Source of the DNA: a bacterium
Lineage (GTDB): Bacteria; Bacteroidota; Bacteroidia; Bacteroidales; Muribaculaceae
DNA length: 11,973 nucleotides
Reading direction: 5' to 3'
Assembly (NCBI GenBank): GCA_004559845.1
Contig: SFWW01000104.1
Span: forward strand, 1 to 11,973
The notes beneath the pieces are model-generated. The model made no database searches. It was not told the origin of the DNA and saw only the letters and a list, made by a program, of their open reading frames with translations. The number at the start of each line of letters is the position of its first letter. Position 1 is the first letter of the stretch. Below, one piece after another: positions 1 to 6,249 of this stretch. Made by a program: the position numbers and the translations under genes.

Positions 1-1004
1 CCGGCTTTCTGCTCGGCAGTGCCGAAAATGCGCATTTCGGGAATGGCGAGCAGTTGTTCGTGGGCGAGGTCCACGAGGGCGCGTTCGTGGGCGGCGATGT
101 TGTGGATGCCGATGGATTGAATGTATTGGATGGCTTGGGCAAAGGCGGCGATGCCCACATAGTCGGGGGTGCCGGCTTCAAATTTGAAGGGCAGTGCGGC
201 GTAGGTGGTGCGTTCAAAACTCACATTGCCTATCATTTCGCCACCGCCTTGATAGGGGGTGAGTTGATTGAGTTGCCATTTTTTGCCATAGAGCACGCCC
301 ACACCGGTGGGTCCATACATTTTGTGTGCGGAGAAGGCGTAGAAATCGCAGTCTAAATCGCGCACGTCCACACTGATATGGGGAGTGGCTTGGGCGCCGT
401 CGATGAGCACGGGCACGCCATGGCTATGGGCTATGGCTATCATTTCTTTCACGGGATTGATGGTGCCCAACACATTCGACACGTGTGCCAGCGCCACAAA
501 GCGGGTTTGCTCGGTGAAGAGGTCGGCATATTCGTCGAGGTTGATTTCTCCTTTGTCGCTCACAGGCACCACTCTAATGCGTATGCGCTTATCTTGCCCG
601 ATGAGTTGCCAGGGCACGATATTGCTATGATGCTCCATAGCGGTGAGTATGATTTCATCGCCATTGCAGAGGCGTCGGCCATAGGTAGCCGCCACCAAAT
701 TGATGGCTTCGGTGGTGCCGCGCGTGAAGATGATTTCTTCACTCGAGGCTGCGTTGATAAATTGTTGCACCAGTTCGCGTGTGTGTTCCACCATGTCGGT
801 AGCCTCTTGCGAGAGGGTGTGCACGCCTCGGTGCACATTGGCGCGATGCCCGAAGTACATCTCTTGGATGGCTTCCACCACGCATCGCGGTGCTTGTGCC
901 GTGGCGGCGCTATCCAAATACACCAAAGGTGCGCCATTCACTTGGCGCTGCAAGATAGGATACTCAGAGCGAATAGATTCTAAAGTTTCGGAAGAAAAAG
1001 TCAT
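1..1004 (-). CDS. sufS: Cysteine desulfurase SufS, 3' end outside window
   Basis: PLP-dependent cysteine desulfurase that takes sulfur from L-cysteine as an enzyme-bound persulfide and passes it to the SufBCD scaffold. The frame begins with ATG at 1004 and stays open to the window edge, giving 334 residues of a family usually about 405 long. Seen: N-terminal LDSAATAQ (residues 30-37), the cofactor-stacking histidine in AMEHHSNIVPWQ (about H125), LIDGAQATPH with the PLP-nitrogen aspartate near D202, and FSAHKMYGPTG with the Schiff-base lysine K228. The catalytic cysteine that carries the persulfide lies near residue 360 in this family and is therefore beyond the edge, so it cannot be checked. 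The gene follows sufD after a 33-bp AT-rich spacer and is the fourth gene of the suf operon. The operon position favours SufS over IscS/NifS. Assignment is firm. Confidence 0.96.
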   Translation of the reverse strand, partial: MTFSSETLESIRSEYPILQRQVNGAPLVYLDSAATAQAPRCVVEAIQEMYFGHRANVHRGVHTLSQEATDMVEHTRELVQQFINAASSEEIIFTRGTTEAINLVAATYGRRLCNGDEIILTAMEHHSNIVPWQLIGQDKRIRIRVVPVSDKGEINLDEYADLFTEQTRFVALAHVSNVLGTINPVKEMIAIAHSHGVPVLIDGAQATPHISVDVRDLDCDFYAFSAHKMYGPTGVGVLYGKKWQLNQLTPYQGGGEMIGNVSFERTTYAALPFKFEAGTPDYVGIAAFAQAIQYIQSIGIHNIAAHERALVDLAHEQLLAIPEMRIFGTAEQKA

Positions 1005-1037
1005 GTTGCTACTATTATATATAATATGTGAGTGTCT

Positions 1038-2408
1038 TCATACGTCTTCTATTTTTGCGCCGCAGCGGGTGCCGGAGCAGTCGGCACACATGGAGAGCTG
1101 TCCGCGGAAGCGTTTTTCCACTAAGTGGTGAAGGCGGTCTTTAAGGGCGGGCAAACGCACACCTTCAATCACATCGCTCATAAAGGCTTGCATGAGCAAT
1201 TGCTTGGCTTCGTCGTGGCTCACCCCGCGCGATTGCATATAGAAGAGAGCTTCTTCGTTGAGCTGCCCGGTGGCTGAGCCGTGGGAGCATTGCACATCGT
1301 CGGTGTAGATTTCGAGTTGGGGTTTGCTATACATTTTTGCCGATGGCGATGCCACGATATTGCGATTGCCTTGATATGCCTCGGTGTGGGGGCAATTTTC
1401 GCTCACGAGCACTCTGCCTGAAAATGCGCCCACGGCTTGGTCGCGCAGCACGTATTTCATCATCTCGTGGCTGTGCCCGTTTGGTGCATTGTGGCTGATG
1501 TGGGTGTGGTTGTCGATATGCTGCCGCTGCGAGGCGATTGCCATGCCCAGCAAATGCGTTTCGGTGTGCTCGCCGTCGATGCTCACCACATAGTTGTTGC
1601 GGGTGAAGCCATTGAGCAAGGTGATGCTATCGATGAGCACATTCGAACCTTCATCTTGCTTCACAAACACCGACGCCACGCGGGAAGTGTTGGCATTGCT
1701 TTCCTCCATGTCGTAGTAATCGAAGGTGGCGCCTCGTTTTGCCACAATTTCCACCACTTGGCTCGAGAGGTAGGCGTGGGTGGCTTCTTGGGTGTGGTCG
1801 CAAGCGAGCAATTTGGCTTGTGCCCCTTCATCGAGCACCACCAAGAGGCGTCGGAATGCCATCAAGGGCATCGAAGCATTGAAAATGTTGACCAACTGTA
1901 TGGGTTTTTCCACCACCATGCCCTTGGGCACATAAATGAGGATGCCGTCTTGCGCCAGCAGGGTGTTGAGCGCCACTTCGGGTTGCTGCATATTCGCCAC
2001 CTTTCCCAAGTATTGGCTCAGGATGGCGGGGTGTCGCTCTTGCGCTTGCGCAAAACTTTCAATCACCAATCCCTCGGGGGTGTTGCGCTCGGCGGTGCGA
2101 GAGGCTGCAAATATGTCATTAAAAAAGAAATACAAGCAAGTGCTCAAATTGGGCACATCGCAGCGGAATGACGCCATGGCATCGGGGCTAAACGCCCGGC
2201 GATTGATGTTCACGCCATAGTCGGGGGCAAAAGCGGCAGTCAAATCGGTGGCTTCGTAGTCTTCTTCGCCCTTTTTGGGAAACGCCGTGCTTTCCAACAC
2301 GTGCAAGGCATCGGAGCGCAACACATTCAGCGCGTCTGCCGAATGCTGAGCCACGGTTTGGGCATGTTGCCGATAGAGGTCGATATATTGTTGAATGGCT
2401 TTGGTCAT
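1038..2408 (-). CDS. sufD: Fe-S cluster assembly protein SufD
   Basis: Scaffold subunit that pairs with SufB in the cytosolic SufBC2D complex, where Fe-S clusters are built and handed over. 456 residues from the ATG at 2408. The frame also has a TTG two codons upstream, but ATG starting MTKAIQQY is the likelier start. Seen: the central beta-helix core with PKGMVVEKPIQL (about 161-172), the histidine-rich stretch NHTHISHNAPNGHSHEMM (about 300-317), SGRVLV, and YTDDVQCSHGSATGQL (about 368-383). The His in CSHG aligns with the SufD histidine implicated in cluster assembly in E. coli (family knowledge). The C-terminus ends with a small Cys cluster, SMCADCSGTRC (C441, C444, C449), which I do not associate with the proteobacterial protein. 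It starts 15 bp after the sufC stop, so it is very likely co-transcribed. SufB and SufD are homologous; SufB is identified separately by its EGCTAP and QCDS motifs. Confidence 0.95.
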   Translation of the reverse strand: MTKAIQQYIDLYRQHAQTVAQHSADALNVLRSDALHVLESTAFPKKGEEDYEATDLTAAFAPDYGVNINRRAFSPDAMASFRCDVPNLSTCLYFFFNDIFAASRTAERNTPEGLVIESFAQAQERHPAILSQYLGKVANMQQPEVALNTLLAQDGILIYVPKGMVVEKPIQLVNIFNASMPLMAFRRLLVVLDEGAQAKLLACDHTQEATHAYLSSQVVEIVAKRGATFDYYDMEESNANTSRVASVFVKQDEGSNVLIDSITLLNGFTRNNYVVSIDGEHTETHLLGMAIASQRQHIDNHTHISHNAPNGHSHEMMKYVLRDQAVGAFSGRVLVSENCPHTEAYQGNRNIVASPSAKMYSKPQLEIYTDDVQCSHGSATGQLNEEALFYMQSRGVSHDEAKQLLMQAFMSDVIEGVRLPALKDRLHHLVEKRFRGQLSMCADCSGTRCGAKIEDV

Positions 2409-2423
2409 ATTCAAAATTGCGGA

Positions 2424-3182
2424 TTAATCTTTTTTGTCAACTTTCTCTTTAATCCAGTCGTAGCCTTTCTCTTCCAGTTCTGCCACCAATTCCGGTCCGG
2501 CGCTCATCACGATGCGCCCTTTATAGAGTACATGCACAAAGTCGGGCTTAATGTAGTCGAGCAATCGCTGGTAGTGCGTAATCACGATGGTGGCATTGTT
2601 GGCGCTTTTGAGTGTGTTCACCCCCTCCGCCACAATTCTCAGGGCATCGATATCGAGTCCGCTATCGGTTTCGTCGAGGATGCTCAATCGGGGTTCGAGC
2701 ATCGCCATTTGGAAAATTTCGTTGCGCTTTTTCTCACCGCCCGAAAAGCCCTCGTTCACGGCACGCGACGCCAATTTGTTGTCGAGTTGGACCACGGCGC
2801 GCTTTTCGCGCATCAATTTCAGAAATTCGGATGCGCTAAGTGGCTCTTGGTGAAAATATTTGCGCTTTTCGTTGATGGCGGCACGCATAAAGTTGACCAT
2901 CGACACACCCGGTATTTCCACCGGATATTGAAAACTGAGAAACAAGCCCTCGTGGGCGCGGTCTTCCGGCGAAAGCGCCAGCAAATCTTTGCCATAGAAT
3001 TCCACTTCGCCTCCGGTCACGGTGTAAGCGGGGTTACCGGTGAGCACGGCGCTCAGCGTACTTTTCCCCGACCCATTCGGACCCATAATGGCGTGCACTT
3101 CTCCCGGGCGAACGGTGAGGTTGATTCCTTTCAATATTTCTTTACCCTCAATTGAGGCGCATAAATTTTTGATTTGAAGCAT
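2424..3182 (-). CDS. sufC: Fe-S cluster assembly ATPase SufC
   Basis: ABC-type ATPase whose ATP-driven dimerisation remodels SufB-SufD during cluster formation; soluble and not a transporter. 252 residues, the normal family length. Seen: Walker A GPNGSGKST (34-42), Q-loop Q85 in SFQYP, the SufC-type signature FSGGEKKRNE (146-155), Walker B LSILDETDSGLD (166-177, with D170 and catalytic E171) and switch His203 in ITHYQRLL. The start is ATG at 3182 (MLQIKNLC). The frame stays open upstream into sufB, but that extension resembles nothing and would overlap sufB by nearly 300 bp. A 47-bp spacer containing a GTTTTC repeat separates it from sufB; sufD follows after 15 bp. Confidence 0.97.
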   Translation of the reverse strand: MLQIKNLCASIEGKEILKGINLTVRPGEVHAIMGPNGSGKSTLSAVLTGNPAYTVTGGEVEFYGKDLLALSPEDRAHEGLFLSFQYPVEIPGVSMVNFMRAAINEKRKYFHQEPLSASEFLKLMREKRAVVQLDNKLASRAVNEGFSGGEKKRNEIFQMAMLEPRLSILDETDSGLDIDALRIVAEGVNTLKSANNATIVITHYQRLLDYIKPDFVHVLYKGRIVMSAGPELVAELEEKGYDWIKEKVDKKD

Positions 3183-3212
3183 ATATCGTTGTAATTGAAA
3201 AAGTCGGTTACG

Positions 3213-3230
3213 GTTTTCGTTTTCGTTTTT
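3213..3230. repeat. Short hexamer repeat in the sufB-sufC spacer
   Basis: Two perfect GTTTTC units and one GTTTTT unit in a row on the plus strand; the suf transcript would read GAAAAC repeats. The same hexamer occurs five times, some units variant, just upstream of aroA (8637-8666), there in the opposite orientation relative to the gene. It lies between the sufB stop and the sufC start. Function unknown; an A-rich leader aiding sufC translation is possible, since Bacteroidota often lack Shine-Dalgarno sites. Confidence 0.6.
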
Positions 3231-4684
3231 CACCCCACGCTGCCTTCCAGGCTCACGCTGAGCAATTTTTGGGCTTCTACCGCAAATTCCATCGGCAATT
3301 TTGACATCACATCTTTGGCATAGCCGTTCACGATAAGCCCCACAGCATCTTCGGTGCTGATGCCTCGCTGATTGCAATAGAATATTTGCTGCTCGTTGAT
3401 TTTGCTGGTGGTGGCTTCGTGCTCCACCACCGACGAGTCGTTGCCCACCTCTATCACCGGGAAGGTATGGGCGCCGCTGGTCGACGATAGCAGCAGGCTG
3501 TCGCACTGCGTATAATTGCGGCAATTGGTGGCTTTGGGCGCAATTTTCACCATCCCGCGATAACTGTTTTGGCTATATCCTGCCGAAATGCCCTTCGACA
3601 CGATGGTGCTTCGGGTGTTTTTGCCCAAATGTATCATCTTGGTGCCGGTGTCGGCTTCCTGGCGGTTGCGGGTGAGTGCCACCGAATAAAATTCGCCCAC
3701 GGAATGGTCGCCGGCAAGTATGCAGCTCGGATACTTCCAAGTGATGGCTGAACCGGTTTCTACCTGTGTCCACGAGAGTTTGCTGTGGTCGCCCCGGCAT
3801 ATACCGCGCTTGGTCACCAAATTGTAGATGCCGCCGCGTCCGTCTTTATCGCCGGGATACCAGTTTTGCACGGTGCTATACTTCACCTCGGCGCGCTCTT
3901 CCACAATGATTTCCACAATGGCGGCGTGAAGCTGGTTCTCGTCGCGCTGCGGGGCAGTGCATCCTTCCAAATACGACACATAACTATCATCGTCAGCCAC
4001 AATGAGCGTTCGCTCGAATTGCCCGGTTTGGGCGGCATTGATGCGGAAATACGACGACAATTCCATCGGGCAGCGCACGCCCTTGGGAATGTAGACGAAT
4101 GAGCCATCGCTAAACACGGCTGAATTTAGTGCAGCGTAGAAATTGTCGGTGTAGGGCACCACGCTTCCCATATAGCGCTTCACTAAGTCGGGGTAATCTT
4201 TCACCGCTTCGCTAATGGAGCAGAAAATCACGCCCAACTCGGCAAGGCGTTCGCGATAGGTGGTGTGCACACTCACACTGTCCACAATGGCGTCGACCGC
4301 CATACCGGAAAGCCGCATTTGCTCCTCTAAGGAGATGCCCAATTTGTCGAAAGTTTTTTTCAACTCGGGGTCTATCTCTTTTTGCTCATTATGCTTGCGG
4401 GGCGCAGCATAATAACTGATATCCTGGAAATCGATATCGGGAATGTGCACGTGGCCCCATTTGGGCTGCGAAAGGGTGAGCCAATGGCGAAACGCTTTTA
4501 AGCGAAATTCGAGCAACCAATCGGGCTCGCCTTTTAGCGCGGAAATTTGGCGTACCACATCTTCGTTGAGCCCTTTGGGTATCACCGTGGTGGCGATATC
4601 GGTCACAAACCCGTATTTATACTCCTCGCCGGTGGCGCGGCTAATGATTTTCTTATCTTCTTCTTTCTTATTGAGCATAATCAT
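3230..4684 (-). CDS. sufB: Fe-S cluster assembly scaffold SufB
   Basis: Main scaffold subunit of the SufBC2D complex: receives sulfur from SufS (usually through SufE or SufU) and assembles the cluster. 484 residues, normal for the family. Seen: [18 protein letters not shown] (about 238-255) with C242, aligning with the sulfur-accepting cysteine; [19 protein letters not shown] (about 295-313); [12 protein letters not shown] (about 387-398) with C394; and [18 protein letters not shown] (420-437) with the His-Glu pair at the SufB-SufD interface. These motifs are known for SufB; their alignment here is by eye. Two in-frame ATGs at 4684 and 4678 (MIM) are both possible starts. First gene of the operon; a candidate promoter lies about 45 bp upstream. 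Confidence 0.97.
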   Translation of the reverse strand: MIMLNKKEEDKKIISRATGEEYKYGFVTDIATTVIPKGLNEDVVRQISALKGEPDWLLEFRLKAFRHWLTLSQPKWGHVHIPDIDFQDISYYAAPRKHNEQKEIDPELKKTFDKLGISLEEQMRLSGMAVDAIVDSVSVHTTYRERLAELGVIFCSISEAVKDYPDLVKRYMGSVVPYTDNFYAALNSAVFSDGSFVYIPKGVRCPMELSSYFRINAAQTGQFERTLIVADDDSYVSYLEGCTAPQRDENQLHAAIVEIIVEERAEVKYSTVQNWYPGDKDGRGGIYNLVTKRGICRGDHSKLSWTQVETGSAITWKYPSCILAGDHSVGEFYSVALTRNRQEADTGTKMIHLGKNTRSTIVSKGISAGYSQNSYRGMVKIAPKATNCRNYTQCDSLLLSSTSGAHTFPVIEVGNDSSVVEHEATTSKINEQQIFYCNQRGISTEDAVGLIVNGYAKDVMSKLPMEFAVEAQKLLSVSLEGSVG

Positions 4685-5049
4685 AAGTCAATATGGGCAA
4701 GGCACCAAACCGATGCCAGCCTACCAACCTACAAAATTACAAAAAATAACGATACCCCACACTATTAACACCCCAAAATCTCGCCCAAAACCCGCGGCGC
4801 TTTCATTTGAAACAATTTATGGATGTCGGGGGTTGGATGGTTGGGTGGTATGAAAATGAACAAAAAGTCGGGAGGCGGGATGTGAGGGCTAAAGCCCTTT
4901 CGTGGGATGATGAGTGGGAAAGCCGGAAAATGATTGCAAAGGGACGGTTCTTTTGCAATCATTTTCTTAATAATTCATTCATTACCAACATTTTAGCATG
5001 ATTTTCCGCATCCAAAAATTTCAAAGAAAAATCATCCTAAAATCGCCCT
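4685..5049. other. Intergenic region between sufB and the first FGE-domain gene
   Basis: 365 bp without a credible gene. Moving away from sufB it holds the suf leader and candidate promoter (4729-4751), a G-rich run on the plus strand (4828-4848), a short perfect inverted repeat AGGGCT-AA-AGCCCT (4885-4898), and from 4932 the left part of the structured repeat that continues into the FGE-domain gene. The 4885-4898 stem has no T-run on either strand, so it is not a convincing intrinsic terminator. Short open frames here are not supported by composition or similarity. Confidence 0.6.
4729..4751 (-). promoter_or_regulatory. Candidate promoter of the suf operon
   Basis: On the minus strand the sequence contains TAATTTTG (4739 to 4732), a perfect match to the Bacteroidota -7 consensus TAnnTTTG, preceded by a T-run. 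No good TTTG box is seen about 19 bp further upstream. The start point would fall near 4725, giving a leader of about 40 nt before the sufB ATG. The full 23 bp are identical to the sequence before aroA (8666-8688), which supports a functional element. No binding site for a known Fe-S or iron regulator was recognised. Confidence 0.55.
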
Positions 5050-5114
5050 TCAATACCCTGATAAACAACTGACTACAGCATTTTTGATTGCAAAAGAACC
5101 GTCCCTTTGTAACC
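4932..5114. mobile_element. Structured inverted-repeat element (MITE/REP-like), copy 1
   Basis: 183-bp repeat with near-perfect 30-bp inverted ends: 4932-4961 and 5085-5114 differ at only a few bases. Each end is itself a palindrome with GATTGCAAA / TTTGCAATC arms around a GGGACGGTTCT core (the right end is slightly imperfect). Inside sits a second inverted repeat, 4990-5005 against 5028-5043, 15 of 16 positions paired around a 22-nt loop. No transposase is encoded, so it would be non-autonomous. It overlaps the FGE-domain gene: the right third encodes that protein's last residues and stop codon. A GAACCGTCCC core of this sort recalls palindromes mobilised by IS200/REP-associated transposases, but that is from memory. 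No target duplication could be identified. A second copy is at 6062-6249. Confidence 0.7.
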
Positions 5115-5955
5115 ACTCCGCTTGCCACGGCTCGGGCTCCCTGCCCAACCACGAACCGAATAAGGAGAATACGCGACAGTCCCTCTGATAGTCGCACCAA
5201 CCGCCGCCGCGCCACACACGTTCAGAGCCACTCGTAGGACCGGTGGGATTGGTTTGTGATTCGCTGCTGTATCTTCTATACCAGTCGCTACACCATTCAT
5301 TTACATTTCCGCTCATATCGTAGATACCTAATTCATTCGGAGCCTTGGTGGCTACGGGATGAGTTTGTGAGCTACTGTTTGAGCTGTACCAAGCCAACTC
5401 GTAAAGAAAGTTGCTGCCACCACTATACTTATAGCCTTGGCTCTTGTTGCCTCCACGTGCAGCGAACTCCCATTCTGCCTCAGTGGGCAAGCGGAAATTC
5501 TTGCCGGTGAGTTCGTTCAGTTTGGTAATAAATTCTTGGCATTCATTCCATGACCTACCTTCCACGGGTAAATTAGTTCTCAAAAAACTATTCGGGTCCA
5601 TCACCGCTTTCCACAATTCTTCCGTCACCTCGGTTTTGCCAATCAAATATGAAGATAGCGTCACTTTATGCGCGGGCTCTTCATCCGCGATAGCATCGCC
5701 GACTTGCTCACTGGTGGCACCCATAGTGAAGGTGCCGCCTTCCACGGCTATCATTTCGAAGCTCGCGCCATTCACAGTGAAGGTTTGATTAGAGGAAGGA
5801 GGATTAGGGTCTTTTGAGGATGTCAAAATGTAATTGATAAGATCAACAACATCCGTAACATTTACCACGCCATCACCATTCTGGTCTCTGTTTTGGGCAT
5901 TGCCCGCGAATGCTACCAATAGCATCGCTAATAAGAAAAATGATTTTCGTGCCAT
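5050..5955 (-). CDS. Secreted dockerin-like/FGE-sulfatase-domain protein, single module, altered C-terminus
   Basis: 301 residues. Signal peptide 1-20 (ARK, hydrophobic SFFLLAMLLVAFAG, cleavage after GNA). One dockerin-like calcium loop at 24-35 (D-Q-N-G-D-G-V-V-N-V-T-D) followed by the helix VVDLINYIL. From about 58 comes an FGE-sulfatase (SUMF1, C-type-lectin-like) domain: GGTFTMGA, YLIGKTEVTEELW, FRLPTEAEWEFAARGG, ELGIYDMSGNVNEWCSDW and RVWRGGGW. The usual ending of such domains (…LGLRL…) is missing: after CRV (residue 262) comes a 39-residue tail, FSLFGSWLG…SCLSGY, identical to the tail of the neighbouring paralogue and partly encoded by a structured repeat. Catalytic FGE enzymes need two cysteines after RGG; only one is visible (QRDC), so oxidation of sulfatases is unlikely and a secreted binding or structural role is more plausible. 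Exported, not a lipoprotein (no Cys at the cleavage site). Function unknown. Confidence 0.85.
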   Translation of the reverse strand: MARKSFFLLAMLLVAFAGNAQNRDQNGDGVVNVTDVVDLINYILTSSKDPNPPSSNQTFTVNGASFEMIAVEGGTFTMGATSEQVGDAIADEEPAHKVTLSSYLIGKTEVTEELWKAVMDPNSFLRTNLPVEGRSWNECQEFITKLNELTGKNFRLPTEAEWEFAARGGNKSQGYKYSGGSNFLYELAWYSSNSSSQTHPVATKAPNELGIYDMSGNVNEWCSDWYRRYSSESQTNPTGPTSGSERVWRGGGWCDYQRDCRVFSLFGSWLGREPEPWQAEWLQRDGSFAIKNAVVSCLSGY

Positions 5956-6059
5956 AATTAGAATATTTTAAGTTGATTAAGAATTCGTTTGTTTGATTTT
6001 AAGTTCATCTATCCAGTTGGAAGCTCAATCCGTTCATTCCGGGACAAATTTTCCCATCG
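5956..6059 (-). promoter_or_regulatory. Conserved leader of the first FGE-domain gene
   Basis: 104 bp directly upstream of the start codon. It matches the leader of the second FGE-domain gene (7904-8007) with 6 differences and no gaps. It contains an imperfect 15-bp palindrome at 6041-6055 (GGGACAAATTTTCCC, 13 of 15 symmetric). On the minus strand AAAATTTG inside it is one base short of TAnnTTTG, so the promoter may lie here, but no upstream box fits. The conservation itself may only reflect recent duplication. Confidence 0.4.
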
Positions 6060-6061
6060 CA

Positions 6062-6249
6062 GATTGCAAAGGAAAGGGACGGTTCTTTTGCAATCAAATC
6101 CTAAATAATCCGCTCATTACCAATATTTTAGCACGATTTTCCGCATCCAAAAATTTCAATGAAAAATCATCCTAAAATCAACCTTCAATACCCTGATAAA
6201 CAGCTAACTACAGCATTTTTGATTGCAAAAGAACCGTCCCTTTGTAACC
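6062..6249. mobile_element. Structured inverted-repeat element (MITE/REP-like), copy 2
   Basis: 188-bp counterpart of the 4932-5114 element. Left end 6062-6096 carries an extra GGAAA, probably a slippage product next to AAAGG; right end 6220-6249 is identical to that of copy 1. The inner hairpin (6125-6140 against 6163-6178) has two mismatches rather than one. It lies between the two FGE-domain genes and again runs into the 3' end of the upstream gene, supplying its last codons and stop. No coding potential for a transposase. Confidence 0.7.

Larger units (their letters stand above)
4932..6059 (-). repeat. Tandem duplication unit, copy 1
   Basis: This stretch (structured repeat, single-module FGE-domain gene, 104-bp leader) matches 6062-8007 in the same order and orientation. 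The left edges coincide at GATTGCAAAG (4932 and 6062), and the right edges at CCCATCG (ending 6059 and 8007), after which the sequences diverge. Two bases separate the units. The simplest reading is one direct duplication of element plus gene plus leader, followed by divergence, with the module gained inside copy 2 or lost from copy 1. Confidence 0.8.

Noticed and set aside
54..983. Plus-strand open frames of up to 200 codons
   Set aside because: They are antisense to sufS, whose conserved motifs are unmistakable on the minus strand.
2409..2414. TTG start of sufD two codons before the ATG
   Set aside because: The ATG at 2408 is a better start and nothing favours TTG.
3183..3524. Longer SufC starting inside sufB
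   Set aside because: The upstream part is a shadow of the sufB coding strand; SufC proteins begin at MLxIKNL.
4885..4898. Possible terminator hairpin
   Set aside because: A 5-6 bp stem with a very short loop and no T-run on either strand.
4807..6175. Short frames encoding KGRFFCN-type peptides from the structured repeat
   Set aside because: They arise from the palindromic ends read in other frames and show no start context or conservation beyond the repeat itself.
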